A stretch of 64,000 nt of DNA from SVFI01 sp045643145 (GTDB taxonomy: Bacteria; Bacillota; Clostridia; Lachnospirales; Lachnospiraceae). Every line of letters begins with the position of its first letter. Positions within the stretch are counted from its first letter, which is position 1. The position numbers and the translations under genes were made by a program. The notes under the pieces are model-generated. The model worked only from the letters and a program-made list of their open reading frames with translations. It was not told where the DNA came from and searched no databases. This document shows, one piece after another, positions 50,679 to 59,434 of the stretch. The stretch covers positions 1 through 64,000 of the forward strand of contig JAZUKG010000232.1 in the NCBI GenBank assembly GCA_045643145.1, read 5' to 3'.

Positions 50679-51683
50679 CTAGGCAACCGGAAATAAAAAC
50701 AAATCATCCAATACTCTGAACTTGGCAAAATCGCCTTTCATCTTCATAACACCTGTCATAAAAGCTCTCTGGAACGTCATTCTGCCTCCGACGATTTCCA
50801 ACAGGGTTTCTTCCTTTAAGGCCATTTCGATTTCTGTTTTTCTGTTTTCCATATCAAATATGGTTAGCTCTGTCTTATCAATACAAAGCTGCATAACCTG
50901 TTCTGTCTGAGCAGATTCAATTTTTAATGTATATACTCCGCTTGAACCCGGCTGCGGACGAAAAGCCTTTTTAAAATCAGAAGAGAAATCCTTTACCGGC
51001 TCCTGAGAAGCACTGCTTAACTTACCCTTAAAGAATGAGGTAAGTGCCATGATATCTTCTTTTTGTCTTTGTACATAAGAATCATTTGAGGCATATTGTG
51101 AAAGCTGCTCAGATTCCTGAGGAGTCAAATCCAGACTCTTGTTAATCGCTACTGTCTGATTGACAGCCTGATTGCTCGCGGGAAGACTCTTTGTTTTTTG
51201 ATGAATGGTTCGATAAATATTTTCAGCCTTCTTTTCAATCAGACTGATGTATTCCGGATTGTGCTCGAGCTGATCGGTATCCTTGATATAACCGCAAATA
51301 CCGCTGCAAGGCAGTCCGCCGAGAATTTCCCAGGCAGTAGATAAATGAAGTTTTCCTTCTCTTTCACCATAGGTAGTACTCATAACAATCGGACACATAT
51401 AAATATTTTTTATTTTTTCTTTGTCACCGTAGAGCCAGATGGCATCCAAAAAGGTCTGCATATATCCGCCGATTCCGTGCCATTCCACGGTAGTAGCCAA
51501 TATAATACCGTCAGCTGATTTCAGTGTCTGAGGTAAGGTGGTAATGGCATTTTTCAGTTCATACAAATTGTAACGCTCTACCGAAACATTCAATTCTTCC
51601 AAAACTGCCTGCATCTTGTCCAGAACAAATCCGGTCGGATCATCTACCAGTCCTCTTCCGCCATAATAAATATTAATTTTCAT
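50679..51683 (-). CDS. Flavodoxin-like protein fused to an SCP2 sterol-carrier domain
   Basis: 334 residues. Residues 1-165 form a flavodoxin/NADPH-FMN-reductase fold (TTVEWHGIGGYMQTFLD; PIVMSTTYGEREGKL). Residues 225-334 resemble the SCP2 lipid-binding fold (GGRMTFQRAFMTGVMKMKGD). A linker with Ser/Gln joins them. The combination suggests a redox protein with a hydrophobic ligand pocket. It lies 18 nt downstream of rhomboid and is probably co-transcribed. The flavin-binding loop is not canonical, so cofactor binding is unproven. Confidence 0.75.
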   Translation of the reverse strand: MKINIYYGGRGLVDDPTGFVLDKMQAVLEELNVSVERYNLYELKNAITTLPQTLKSADGIILATTVEWHGIGGYMQTFLDAIWLYGDKEKIKNIYMCPIVMSTTYGEREGKLHLSTAWEILGGLPCSGICGYIKDTDQLEHNPEYISLIEKKAENIYRTIHQKTKSLPASNQAVNQTVAINKSLDLTPQESEQLSQYASNDSYVQRQKEDIMALTSFFKGKLSSASQEPVKDFSSDFKKAFRPQPGSSGVYTLKIESAQTEQVMQLCIDKTELTIFDMENRKTEIEMALKEETLLEIVGGRMTFQRAFMTGVMKMKGDFAKFRVLDDLFLFPVA

Positions 51684-51701
51684 AAAACCGTAACCCCGCT
51701 T

Positions 51702-52730
51702 TTATTTCACTCTCTTTCGATAAAACAGCATGGCGAGCAAAAATCCTCCGATTAATCCGCCAATGTGTGCCGCATTATCTATATTTGTTCCTACAAATCC
51801 ACTGTAAACCGAAAAACCTATCAAAAACAGAATCTTTCGGGTTGTCATGATTTCTATTTGTCCGTGATTACGAAGTGCTATCCAAAGAAGCGCTCCGATG
51901 ATTCCAAAAATAGCTCCGCTCGCCCCCAATGAACTGGTAAAGTTATTGGAAAGGTAGCAAAATCCCAAAGAAGCAAAGGATGCCAACATACCACTCAGCA
52001 GATAAAAAATCAAAAACTTGATATGACCCATCGCTCTTTCTACGATCTCACCCAATATATAAAGAATCAGCATATTCCCCAACAAGTGAGACATATCTGC
52101 ATGCAAAAACATACAGGTAAAAAGCCTGAAATACTCGCCTTTAAAAAATTGAGTAAAGTTAAGCATTCCTCTGTCATATAAAATATTTCCGGTTAAAACA
52201 CAGCCTGTAAATGCAAAGGCATTGATAATAAAAATCAAATGCGTCATAAACGGTCTTTGTTTGACATCTTTATAATAAGGCTTTCCTTTTGCATCATATT
52301 CTTGATGCGTTAGATTTTCATTTGGAATCTCTCCGGTAAAGTTTAATGCCTGATTTAGAACTTCCTTTACTCCGTAAAAATCTTCAACCTGACTTTGATC
52401 AATAATCAGCCGGTTTTGATCACTGTCGATACACCAGCAAAAGCGATTGTCTGTATAAAAATTTTCTCTGACATAATCCAAATCCTTTGTAATAAACAAA
52501 GAGAGCATATGAACTTCTACACATCCTCCGTCCATGAATCTCCAGGAGGCCTTGTTTTGAAACTGGTCATACTGCTCTTTGGAAAAATTGTTAGCAGTGG
52601 CTAAATCTGATATCAATATCGCTGTTACAAATCCGTTCTCAATAGAGAAGAACAAATCAATGCCTTCATCATTTGCAAACAGCTTTTTAAATCCACTGCG
52701 ATTTAAAAAATATGCTATCTTGTCTTTCAT
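51702..52730 (-). CDS. Rhomboid intramembrane serine protease
   Basis: 342 residues. The N-terminal 160 residues form a soluble domain; residues 165-340 hold about six transmembrane helices with the catalytic Ser in GASGAIFGIIGAL and His in NAAHIGGLIGG, plus the family's upstream HLLGNMLILY. Rhomboids cut membrane proteins within the bilayer. No Shine-Dalgarno precedes the ATG; the promoter puts the start of transcription on it. It heads a unit with the flavodoxin-SCP2 gene. Confidence 0.9.
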   Translation of the reverse strand: MKDKIAYFLNRSGFKKLFANDEGIDLFFSIENGFVTAILISDLATANNFSKEQYDQFQNKASWRFMDGGCVEVHMLSLFITKDLDYVRENFYTDNRFCWCIDSDQNRLIIDQSQVEDFYGVKEVLNQALNFTGEIPNENLTHQEYDAKGKPYYKDVKQRPFMTHLIFIINAFAFTGCVLTGNILYDRGMLNFTQFFKGEYFRLFTCMFLHADMSHLLGNMLILYILGEIVERAMGHIKFLIFYLLSGMLASFASLGFCYLSNNFTSSLGASGAIFGIIGALLWIALRNHGQIEIMTTRKILFLIGFSVYSGFVGTNIDNAAHIGGLIGGFLLAMLFYRKRVK

Positions 52731-52736
52731 AAATTT

Positions 52737-52765
52737 AGCGTACCATTAATGTCGTAAAAAGTCAA
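52737..52765 (-). promoter_or_regulatory. Promoter predicting a leaderless rhomboid transcript
   Basis: TTGACT, 17 nt, TACGCT, then 6 nt to the ATG, so +1 would be the A of ATG. There is no ribosome site. The tad operon promoter has the same geometry. Confidence 0.6.
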
Positions 52766-52834
52766 TGAATAGTTAGCCTTTGCTATCATTTATAGCAACT
52801 CTTTTGATTGTACTGCCGGCAAGGCCGCGGTAAC

Positions 52835-52868
52835 AAAGAAAAGAGGAATGGATCATTTCCATTCCTCT
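52835..52868 (-). terminator. Terminator of the Rpn gene
   Basis: AGAGGAATGGA-type stem around TCATTT pairs with CCATTCCTCT; on the minus strand TTTTCTTTG follows. Confidence 0.75.
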
Positions 52869-52978
52869 AAAGCTTTGTTTTTAACAGTAATCTTTGCACT
52901 CGGATGGGTTTTAGGTCTTCATCCCAACCAATCGCTAAAGTTTTAAGTCTCTTATCCGACTTATAATTACAATAGGGG

Positions 52979-53830
52979 TTATTCATGTAATTCAAGGTCT
53001 GCTATTATAGCACGTACTTCTTCAACGGAAAGCTGAATGTCATCATCTTGTGCAATAGCCTCTGGTGTCATTTTCATTCTCGAATATAAGATTTTTACTT
53101 TTCCTATAGTTTCACCTCTAGCTTCACCTCTAGCTTCGATTAGATTTAAAACTTCACTCATGTTATTCACCTTCCCTTCAAAGTTTTCTATATCTACAAA
53201 ACGAGCATCCTCTGTTAGAACAGAAAATAATTTTAATACTTCGTCAACATGTTTGAAAGTATCTCCCGTAGGTCTATAGCTGTTATTTTCTCTAGTTTGA
53301 ACAAAATAATCTGCAACAATACGAAAATCACTCTTAAACATCGCAACCTGTTCCCTTGACAAAAATGCTATATCAAACACATTGATTCCATAGTCATGAA
53401 AATAAGACTTTAATTCATCCGGAATACTCATAATTTCAGACAGATTCTTATTCTTCTCCCACCTAGCCTTACTGAAATTTAAGATAATGGTGATCACAGG
53501 ATATGCCTTTGTATCAAAGCCTTCGTACTGCGAACGATACACTGCTCCGTCATAACCAATCACTCTAAGTGGCATATATTCGTCAATTCTTGTCTGATTT
53601 TCCAATCCTATAAAAGAAATTTTGATGTTACATTTCTGCCAAATCTTAGATAAGTCTCTTTCCTGCTCATGTAGCTTACCATCTATCTTATATTGACTCT
53701 TATCTTTTGTACTTTGCAATTCATTTTCGAGAATTACATTTTTTCCGTTAAATAAAAGTACATTTACAATATCGGCAAACACATCGTTATAGTCTGCTAA
53801 CATTTTTTCTGAGATATCTTTTTCTCCCAT
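52979..53830 (-). CDS. Rpn-family PD-(D/E)XK nuclease
   Basis: 283 residues of the recombination-promoting nuclease/putative transposase family. The core (about 20-130) shows the ISFIGLENQTRIDEYMPLRV pattern where the acidic and Gln/Lys catalytic residues lie. C-terminal repeats ARGEARGETIGK come from short direct repeats in the DNA. Family members cut DNA and promote recA-independent recombination. Preceded by AAAAGGAG. It stands alone between rhomboid and the tad operon. The 245 nt upstream hold nothing convincing. Confidence 0.8.
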   Translation of the reverse strand: MGEKDISEKMLADYNDVFADIVNVLLFNGKNVILENELQSTKDKSQYKIDGKLHEQERDLSKIWQKCNIKISFIGLENQTRIDEYMPLRVIGYDGAVYRSQYEGFDTKAYPVITIILNFSKARWEKNKNLSEIMSIPDELKSYFHDYGINVFDIAFLSREQVAMFKSDFRIVADYFVQTRENNSYRPTGDTFKHVDEVLKLFSVLTEDARFVDIENFEGKVNNMSEVLNLIEARGEARGETIGKVKILYSRMKMTPEAIAQDDDIQLSVEEVRAIIADLELHE

Positions 53831-54076
53831 ACTCCTTTTTCCTCTGCTTAGTTGATAGTTGCATCTATATAAACAGAGAAAGATACTGCTTGGCCATCCC
53901 TATTGTTGCTTTAATGGATAACTCTCGTATATTGGATTATAAAAGGGCAGGATTTTTACAGCTTATGTTTATAATATTATATGCTTCGCAGAGAGTTTTA
54001 TCAATTTCTTTTTGAAGTGTTCTGTCACATCCTACCATAAAATATATAATCCTCATACCTATCAATCTCTTGCTTT

Positions 54077-55081
54077 TTATAGAAAGGGTAATGAATCAAA
54101 TTGTTCATCCGGTATTTCAAATACAGACGTATCCTGTTTTTTATCTACTTCTGTTGTAGAGTAGTCATGTTTCGGCTTTGTCTTCTCTCGCCCGGAAGAT
54201 GCCAACCTAGGACTCAGGAGTGTAAAAATACAGCCTGATAAACCGACTATAAAAAATACAACACTTAATATTCCGTCCCGTTTTGAAAAATAAAAATATG
54301 CATTTACCGGTGCATACAAATAAGCCAGATATACACCATAGAATAACCCCAGCAAACATAAAACAAAAAATAAGCCCAAGGTAACCATGTCAAACGGAAG
54401 TTTTGATTGAAATGTTTCTGCACCATTTACAATAAATTCCGTGTCTTCTGCTGCTATATCCAAAATATCCTTTGTTTCTATCAGACCATGCGAATTTGCC
54501 ATCGGATTCTCTCCGGCAAGATGAGTATCAGATGGAATTTCCTCCTCTGCCTTTTTACAAAGACTTTGAATCATCGACAAAAGATTTGCATTCTCTTCCT
54601 TTGCCATCTGATAAAACTGATAACCTAACACTACGGCCAGTTCATCTTCATGATCGATAAAAGCCAGTAGCTGTTCGGCAAAATGCTGAAGGTGGCCGGA
54701 GATTTCATTTTCTACTGCTTCCCTGCTTACGAGGTAACAAAAATACCAGTGCTCGTCTTTATAAAAAATCAGATCTGCTGCTAATGCAATATGTGAAAGG
54801 GATAAAAAATAGGCTTCTAAGTGTCTAGACAACTTTTGAATATCATAAAACAAATCCTTAAGCTGGTTTCCGGATAGCTTTTTATCCTTAAAGTCAGATA
54901 ATGCTTTAAAATCTGTGATGTCATAATACAGATTCTTTTCACCATTAAAGATTTCTTCCTTCATTGACAGTAATCCCGGAATAGAGTTTTCTAATATCAT
55001 TCTTTTTTCAAAGCTTTGATCCTGCGTCTTAAATATTAAAAAACTCCCGTTTGCATTTTTTTGATAAGTAAAACTATCCAT
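54077..55081 (-). CDS. DUF6382 membrane protein, last gene of the tad operon
   Basis: 334 residues: a DUF6382 domain (about 1-165; LYYDITDFKALSDFK) and two transmembrane helices (about 235-255 and 270-295). In related tad loci this protein often ends in an FHA phosphothreonine-binding domain; here the C-terminus is short and no FHA is seen, so it may be a truncated variant. It overlaps the TadE-like gene by 8 nt. Confidence 0.72.
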   Translation of the reverse strand: MDSFTYQKNANGSFLIFKTQDQSFEKRMILENSIPGLLSMKEEIFNGEKNLYYDITDFKALSDFKDKKLSGNQLKDLFYDIQKLSRHLEAYFLSLSHIALAADLIFYKDEHWYFCYLVSREAVENEISGHLQHFAEQLLAFIDHEDELAVVLGYQFYQMAKEENANLLSMIQSLCKKAEEEIPSDTHLAGENPMANSHGLIETKDILDIAAEDTEFIVNGAETFQSKLPFDMVTLGLFFVLCLLGLFYGVYLAYLYAPVNAYFYFSKRDGILSVVFFIVGLSGCIFTLLSPRLASSGREKTKPKHDYSTTEVDKKQDTSVFEIPDEQFDSLPFL

Positions 55082-55535
55082 CTTTTATTCCTTTCCATAC
55101 TTTCTCTACTATGACACCTTTCATTAACATCTCAGCCGGATTTTTTCTCGATCCTTTCTGACTGACCTCATAGGAAAATTTTCCTTTTTGTAAAAACGGC
55201 AGGGCTGCATTTTTTAATACAAAATCCTGAGACAGTTTGATATCTACTTTTACATTTGACTTTGTAACCCCAACTTTATATGTGATGGTCGGGTGAAAAA
55301 TCAGCCGGTCTTTGGTTTCTTCCTGTATATAGCTGCTTATTCTTTTTTCTACGGATTGCGAATCATCCGAATCCATCTGACCGCCCAAAATGACTGCGCT
55401 ACAGGCAACTTTTACGATTCTTTCTCTGTTATACAGATACCCGCTTATATCAATTAAAAATAAGGTACTAAACAATAAAATGACTATAAGAAGGGATAGC
55501 TCTACAGTCATACTTCCTTTTTGATTCTTTATCAT
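55074..55535 (-). CDS. TadE/G-like pseudopilin
   Basis: 153 residues with a prepilin-type N-terminus: KGSMTVELSLL, where cleavage would follow Gly with Glu at +5, then a hydrophobic helix (about 9-30). No other motif. TadE-like minor pilins prime or cap Flp pili. It overlaps its neighbours by 4 and 8 nt, consistent with coupled translation. Confidence 0.82.
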   Translation of the reverse strand: MIKNQKGSMTVELSLLIVILLFSTLFLIDISGYLYNRERIVKVACSAVILGGQMDSDDSQSVEKRISSYIQEETKDRLIFHPTITYKVGVTKSNVKVDIKLSQDFVLKNAALPFLQKGKFSYEVSQKGSRKNPAEMLMKGVIVEKVWKGIKDG

Positions 55536-56326
55536 AATTCATCATTTACGCAGTCCTTACACGGACTGTAACCTCCGGCTTTTGATAACGGAATAATCTG
55601 TATGGTACGGGTTAAATCACTGCATTTCATGTTTGTATGATATCGATTTCCATAAGGCGTCAAAAATACGCTCATTTCCTCCAGGTCTTTTTTAGAAAAG
55701 CCTTTACTACACAAATGACATCCATAATAAATAGCCCCATCTTCATTTCGATATTTTGACATCTTTTTACCTGAAACAATCTCAATCGTAATGTTCAGAT
55801 GTGAACAGCTCCTTTTTTGGTGATATGCAGTCCCTTCCTTTGTAACATAAACATATCGGTTGTCATGAGAAGTCTCACTGCTGTAATCCACAGAATAACC
55901 TGTAAAAGCATGTGCCAGACAATGATTTTCTGTTTGTAGTCCGGACAAAAAGGGATTCTGTAACAAAGGCTTTGCCCGATATATTCTTTGTTCTTTTACG
56001 ATATCATTTTTTCTTCTCTCTACCAGCTGACTGTATGCTCCGACATATACGGCTTCTTTTTTTGTCAGCTCGTAAAGTTCAAACTCCTTTTGGGTATACT
56101 GCTCGAGCATAAATACAAAGGATAAAATGGTAAGAGAAGCAATCAAAAAGAAAGGCAACGTAACTGCCATTTCGATCATCATGCTTCCCTTTCCAGAGGC
56201 AAAGGAGGAGCCCGGTGATATTCTTCGAAAGATGATTAGCTTCTTGAAATTTAACGTCTGGAGAGCGTCTCCTTTCTTAAAAAAATATTTATTGTGTTGC
56301 TTTTTTTTATTCTCTTCGAAGAACAT
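55532..56326 (-). CDS. TadE-like pseudopilin with duplicated His/Cys modules
   Basis: 264 residues from the ATG at 56326 (AGAGGAG upstream); a frame to 56392 runs into the previous gene. A 50-residue leader precedes GKGSMMIEMAVTLPFF, the TadE prepilin motif and helix. The outer part has two copies of a module with TxxGxxYHxxxxCS and then CxxC (TKEGTAYHQKRSC...CHLC; TPYGNRYHTNMKC...CKDC), likely metal-binding. A 23-bp inverted repeat surrounds the start codon. Confidence 0.8.
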   Translation of the reverse strand: MFFEENKKKQHNKYFFKKGDALQTLNFKKLIIFRRISPGSSFASGKGSMMIEMAVTLPFFLIASLTILSFVFMLEQYTQKEFELYELTKKEAVYVGAYSQLVERRKNDIVKEQRIYRAKPLLQNPFLSGLQTENHCLAHAFTGYSVDYSSETSHDNRYVYVTKEGTAYHQKRSCSHLNITIEIVSGKKMSKYRNEDGAIYYGCHLCSKGFSKKDLEEMSVFLTPYGNRYHTNMKCSDLTRTIQIIPLSKAGGYSPCKDCVNDEL

Positions 56327-56337
56327 CACCCGGCTCC
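56207..56337. repeat. 23-bp inverted repeat around the TadE-like start codon
   Basis: Arms at 56207-56229 and 56315-56337 match at 21 of 23 positions with 85 bp between. The right arm contains the ribosome site and ATG (56326). Folding would hide them; inversion of the segment would put a stop at codon 6. Confidence 0.75.
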
Positions 56338-56342
56338 TCTTT

Positions 56343-57797
56343 TTATAAATCCAGATAAAAATACGTTTTTTCATAATGTCTGCTATATCCATATTTGCTG
56401 GCTATATCCGCACTGCAATGCGCCCTATCAATACAGGCATCTAAATGAAATCTTTTGTTGTTTTTTGTATTTTGGATATTAAGCTGTACCATATCCATCA
56501 TTCGATTCAGCTTGGTCTGTTTTGGCATAACCGATAACATTAATCCCAAGTATTCTTCATAGTTTAGGCCTTCCTTTTGACCTTCTATCTCGTCAACTGC
56601 TCCGGATAGCATTCCCTCCAGGCTGTAATGCCAGTTTGTTTCATCTTTCATCAGGACAACTCGTTTACCCTGCAAAAGGCATTTCACATCATATAAACTC
56701 TCCATATATCCCCAGGCAAACAATAAAGATATTTTTACCGGTTCAATCAGTGCCGGAACTCCGACTAAAGAACAAACTTCCGTTGCCAGCGCCAGCGCCT
56801 CACCATTTTTGACAGGGTCAGAAAAAAGATATGTCACATTGCTGATTTCACGCATTAGTATCAGTCTGTTTACGACATATTTTAAATTCTCCTCATCGGT
56901 ATCTTTACCGCCCAAAATGTATTCAAGCTGATAGTTCAGTGCATCCTCTGACAGTTCACTCAAATAGCTTTGACAGTGCTCCTTGATATAACCATCAAAA
57001 AGCAGTGTTTCGCCGAAGGATACCTTATCTCTGCCCTTTAGTCCTTCTCCCTGAAACCGGGGAGTACTGTCAGATACTTTTTCTCTTCCTGAGATACTGG
57101 CAGCAGATACGAGATCATCACTTTGCATAACCAGTAAAAGCACTCCCGATGGTCTGCTGGTATTAATCGCATCTGCCGGGTTCTCAAATTCGATTTCCTC
57201 TGTTATCGGGTTTCCTTCTTCATCCAGTTCACCGGTTTCTTTCCCTTTCTTTTTCAGTTCCTCTATCAAACTGTGATTTGCACTGATTTCCGAATCAATA
57301 TCTCTGGTAAAAAATTGATTTTCTTCAGCTATTTTCAGGGATTTTTTTAAATCCTCTAAATAGTCCAACCCATATTTTTCTTTCATATAGGTAATAGCCT
57401 GCTTTTCAAAAACACTGTTATGATCATCTGTTGCATAGCTGACATTTGTAATTTCCGTATCCTCTAAAAAGCTTTTGGTAAAATCCCTAATCGGATACGC
57501 TATATCCTTTTTACTCAGATTTTCACTGACATAATAAGAAAAATGCTTATTGGTATTTTTTACGCAAGGACTTCCGGTTTGATATGAGGTGTCAATAAAC
57601 AGGACATGATATCTGTCAAAAAGTTCCCTGTTATATTCACCAAAGACAGAATAAATTCCCAGATTGAAGGCGCATTCAAACTGCATCTGCATCGCGTTCT
57701 GCCTGGCTCCTTCAATTACAGTAACAAACAAACTTAATAAAACCGAAAGCGTCAAGATCAGATAGACACTGACAGATCCTTTTTGCTTTTTCTTCAT
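56343..57797 (-). CDS. DUF5702 protein of the Tad locus (TadG-like)
   Basis: 484 residues. An N-terminal helix (about 6-26) after KGSVSVYLILTLSVLL suggests a prepilin-like or signal-anchor insertion; the rest is extracytoplasmic and helical. DUF5702 proteins occur with Tad genes in clostridia and resemble long TadG-type components. It follows the Flp pilin gene by 2 nt. Confidence 0.78.
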   Translation of the reverse strand: MKKKQKGSVSVYLILTLSVLLSLFVTVIEGARQNAMQMQFECAFNLGIYSVFGEYNRELFDRYHVLFIDTSYQTGSPCVKNTNKHFSYYVSENLSKKDIAYPIRDFTKSFLEDTEITNVSYATDDHNSVFEKQAITYMKEKYGLDYLEDLKKSLKIAEENQFFTRDIDSEISANHSLIEELKKKGKETGELDEEGNPITEEIEFENPADAINTSRPSGVLLLVMQSDDLVSAASISGREKVSDSTPRFQGEGLKGRDKVSFGETLLFDGYIKEHCQSYLSELSEDALNYQLEYILGGKDTDEENLKYVVNRLILMREISNVTYLFSDPVKNGEALALATEVCSLVGVPALIEPVKISLLFAWGYMESLYDVKCLLQGKRVVLMKDETNWHYSLEGMLSGAVDEIEGQKEGLNYEEYLGLMLSVMPKQTKLNRMMDMVQLNIQNTKNNKRFHLDACIDRAHCSADIASKYGYSRHYEKTYFYLDL

Positions 57798-57799
57798 GC

Positions 57800-57967
57800 T
57801 TATACCTTTTTCGTCTCGGTTGTAATAGTTTTAAATATGTTGGTAACCAGCTTTGTCAGTTCTTTTTTAAACAAAAGAACAATTCCAATCAGAACCACCA
57901 ATATCAAAATCAACTCAACGGTTCCGATTCCTCTTTCATCCATCCATAATTTTTTCATCTCTTGCAT
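57800..57967 (-). CDS. Flp-type IVb major pilin
   Basis: A 55-residue prepilin: MQEMKKLWMDERGIGTVE, then a hydrophobic helix (about 19-33) and a basic tail TTETKKV. The GIGTVE site (Gly then Glu at +5) matches type IVb processing by the A24 peptidase of this operon. AAAGGAG precedes the ATG. Size and place between TadC and DUF5702 fit the Flp1-like pilin subunit. Confidence 0.9.
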   Translation of the reverse strand: MQEMKKLWMDERGIGTVELILILVVLIGIVLLFKKELTKLVTNIFKTITTETKKV

Positions 57968-58011
57968 CACTATTCTCCTTTCTTATTTATTTGACCCATA
58001 TTGTCTTCCTC

Positions 58012-59430
58012 TTAAAAAGACATAAAAGCAGGTACAATAATCAGTATCATAACTACCATTAGCATTCCCATCATAGGAAGCAAAAGCTTGGTACTGGCCA
58101 GTTCTCCCAGCTTTCTTGCTTCATTTTTTCTTTTTTGAAATGCTTCCTTTGACTCTAAATAAAGCTGAAGCGTAAGTTCTTCATTTCCTTTTTTCATATT
58201 CTGAATTAATAGCGCACAAAGCTTTATATAATAAGAATTTTTGCATCTTTTTCCAAAATCATCCAAGGCCTTTGTTTCCAGCTCACCATTTTGCATATCT
58301 CGTTCAAACAGTTTGAGCTCCTGCCTGAGACATCCGTCGATTCCCTTTGATTTACTCAGTTTTTCAAAAGCAGAACGCATACTCAGTCCGGCTCCCATCA
58401 GTAATGAAAGCTGACTGACAAACTCCGGATATGCCAGCATTAGCAGTGTTTGTCTTTGATCTTTTAATTTATCCAAATCTCTGTCCTTGGCAAAAAAGAA
58501 AAGAATACAAAATATGATCAGACCTAAAAAATACCACCCGGTATATCCGGATTTTATAGGTTCGTACTCTACCCTTTCTTTTGATATGGTTTGCGGTAAA
58601 TGAAAGGTTTGATTGGTTTTTTGCTTTTCATCTTCTTCTTTTAAGGCCTGCAAAAAAAGATTTGTCTGTTCTTCCTTTTCTGATATGATCTTTGGACACA
58701 CCTTTATAGGGAATTCATAAATTTCTATTTCTTCACCCTGATAAGAAATCAAACAGGTACAAATCAACACACAAGGTTCTTTTAGCTCCTCATTATCCAG
58801 TTCACCTTCCTCTGTCATCAGGCTATAATCTGAGATTTCCCAATCCGTTTCAAACCCAAACCCATCATAAGAATCCTTTAAAAGCAGGTTCTCCCTAACC
58901 TCATCCAGCGATTGATTCGTTCCTAAAATATACTCTTCTATGGAGCCGATAAATTCCTCCGCCTGTTTTGTTATTTCTTCTTTTGTATAGCTCCTGGCCA
59001 AAATCGAATAGGAGAGTTTTTCCTTTTGATCCTTTTGTTTGACCCAAAAAGAGACCGGTGTATCCTCTTCTCCATATTCCGCTCTTAACACCTCATCATT
59101 TGTCAAAAATACAGAGTTTTTGTAATCTCTGTATGCAAGCAATGCAATGAGATGAACCCCAATAAAAAAACAAATAAGTACCAGGCTTAATTTTTTTGCA
59201 TAAAAATGCAAAACCAGCGTCTTTGTTTCATAGGTTGGATACAATAGTTTTAATTTCTGTTTTATTTTGGATGGAATCAGATTCTGAATCGCCTTTATTT
59301 GAACGATCCAAAGTGCGATTTGATAAAAGAAAACGGAAATGTTTTTTTGATTTGATTTTACTTTGACCTTTCTGCTAAGGAAAAATAACAAAATATATAT
59401 GAGCCAGATACCGATTAAAATCCATTTCAT
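58012..59430 (-). CDS. TadC-like inner-membrane platform protein with long N-terminal region
   Basis: 472 residues; a T2SSF domain in the last about 165 residues (LSLLMGAGLSMRSAFEKLSK) matches TadC. The first 300 residues include about three helices and an outside acidic domain (about 100-290) not found in usual TadC, which has about 300 residues. It lies 4 nt after tadB and 44 nt before the pilin gene. Confidence 0.82.
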   Translation of the reverse strand: MKWILIGIWLIYILLFFLSRKVKVKSNQKNISVFFYQIALWIVQIKAIQNLIPSKIKQKLKLLYPTYETKTLVLHFYAKKLSLVLICFFIGVHLIALLAYRDYKNSVFLTNDEVLRAEYGEEDTPVSFWVKQKDQKEKLSYSILARSYTKEEITKQAEEFIGSIEEYILGTNQSLDEVRENLLLKDSYDGFGFETDWEISDYSLMTEEGELDNEELKEPCVLICTCLISYQGEEIEIYEFPIKVCPKIISEKEEQTNLFLQALKEEDEKQKTNQTFHLPQTISKERVEYEPIKSGYTGWYFLGLIIFCILFFFAKDRDLDKLKDQRQTLLMLAYPEFVSQLSLLMGAGLSMRSAFEKLSKSKGIDGCLRQELKLFERDMQNGELETKALDDFGKRCKNSYYIKLCALLIQNMKKGNEELTLQLYLESKEAFQKRKNEARKLGELASTKLLLPMMGMLMVVMILIIVPAFMSF

Positions 59431-59434
59431 ACAG

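Noticed and set aside
53101..53155. Short direct repeats that could be a CRISPR seed
   Set aside because: Two 12-nt copies inside the Rpn coding region encode ARGEARGE; there are no spacers.
53937..54056. A 39-codon minus-strand frame between tad and Rpn genes
   Set aside because: Codon use is plausible (MRIIYFMVGCDRT), but its ribosome site is poor and it matches no family I recognise, so it is not listed as a gene.
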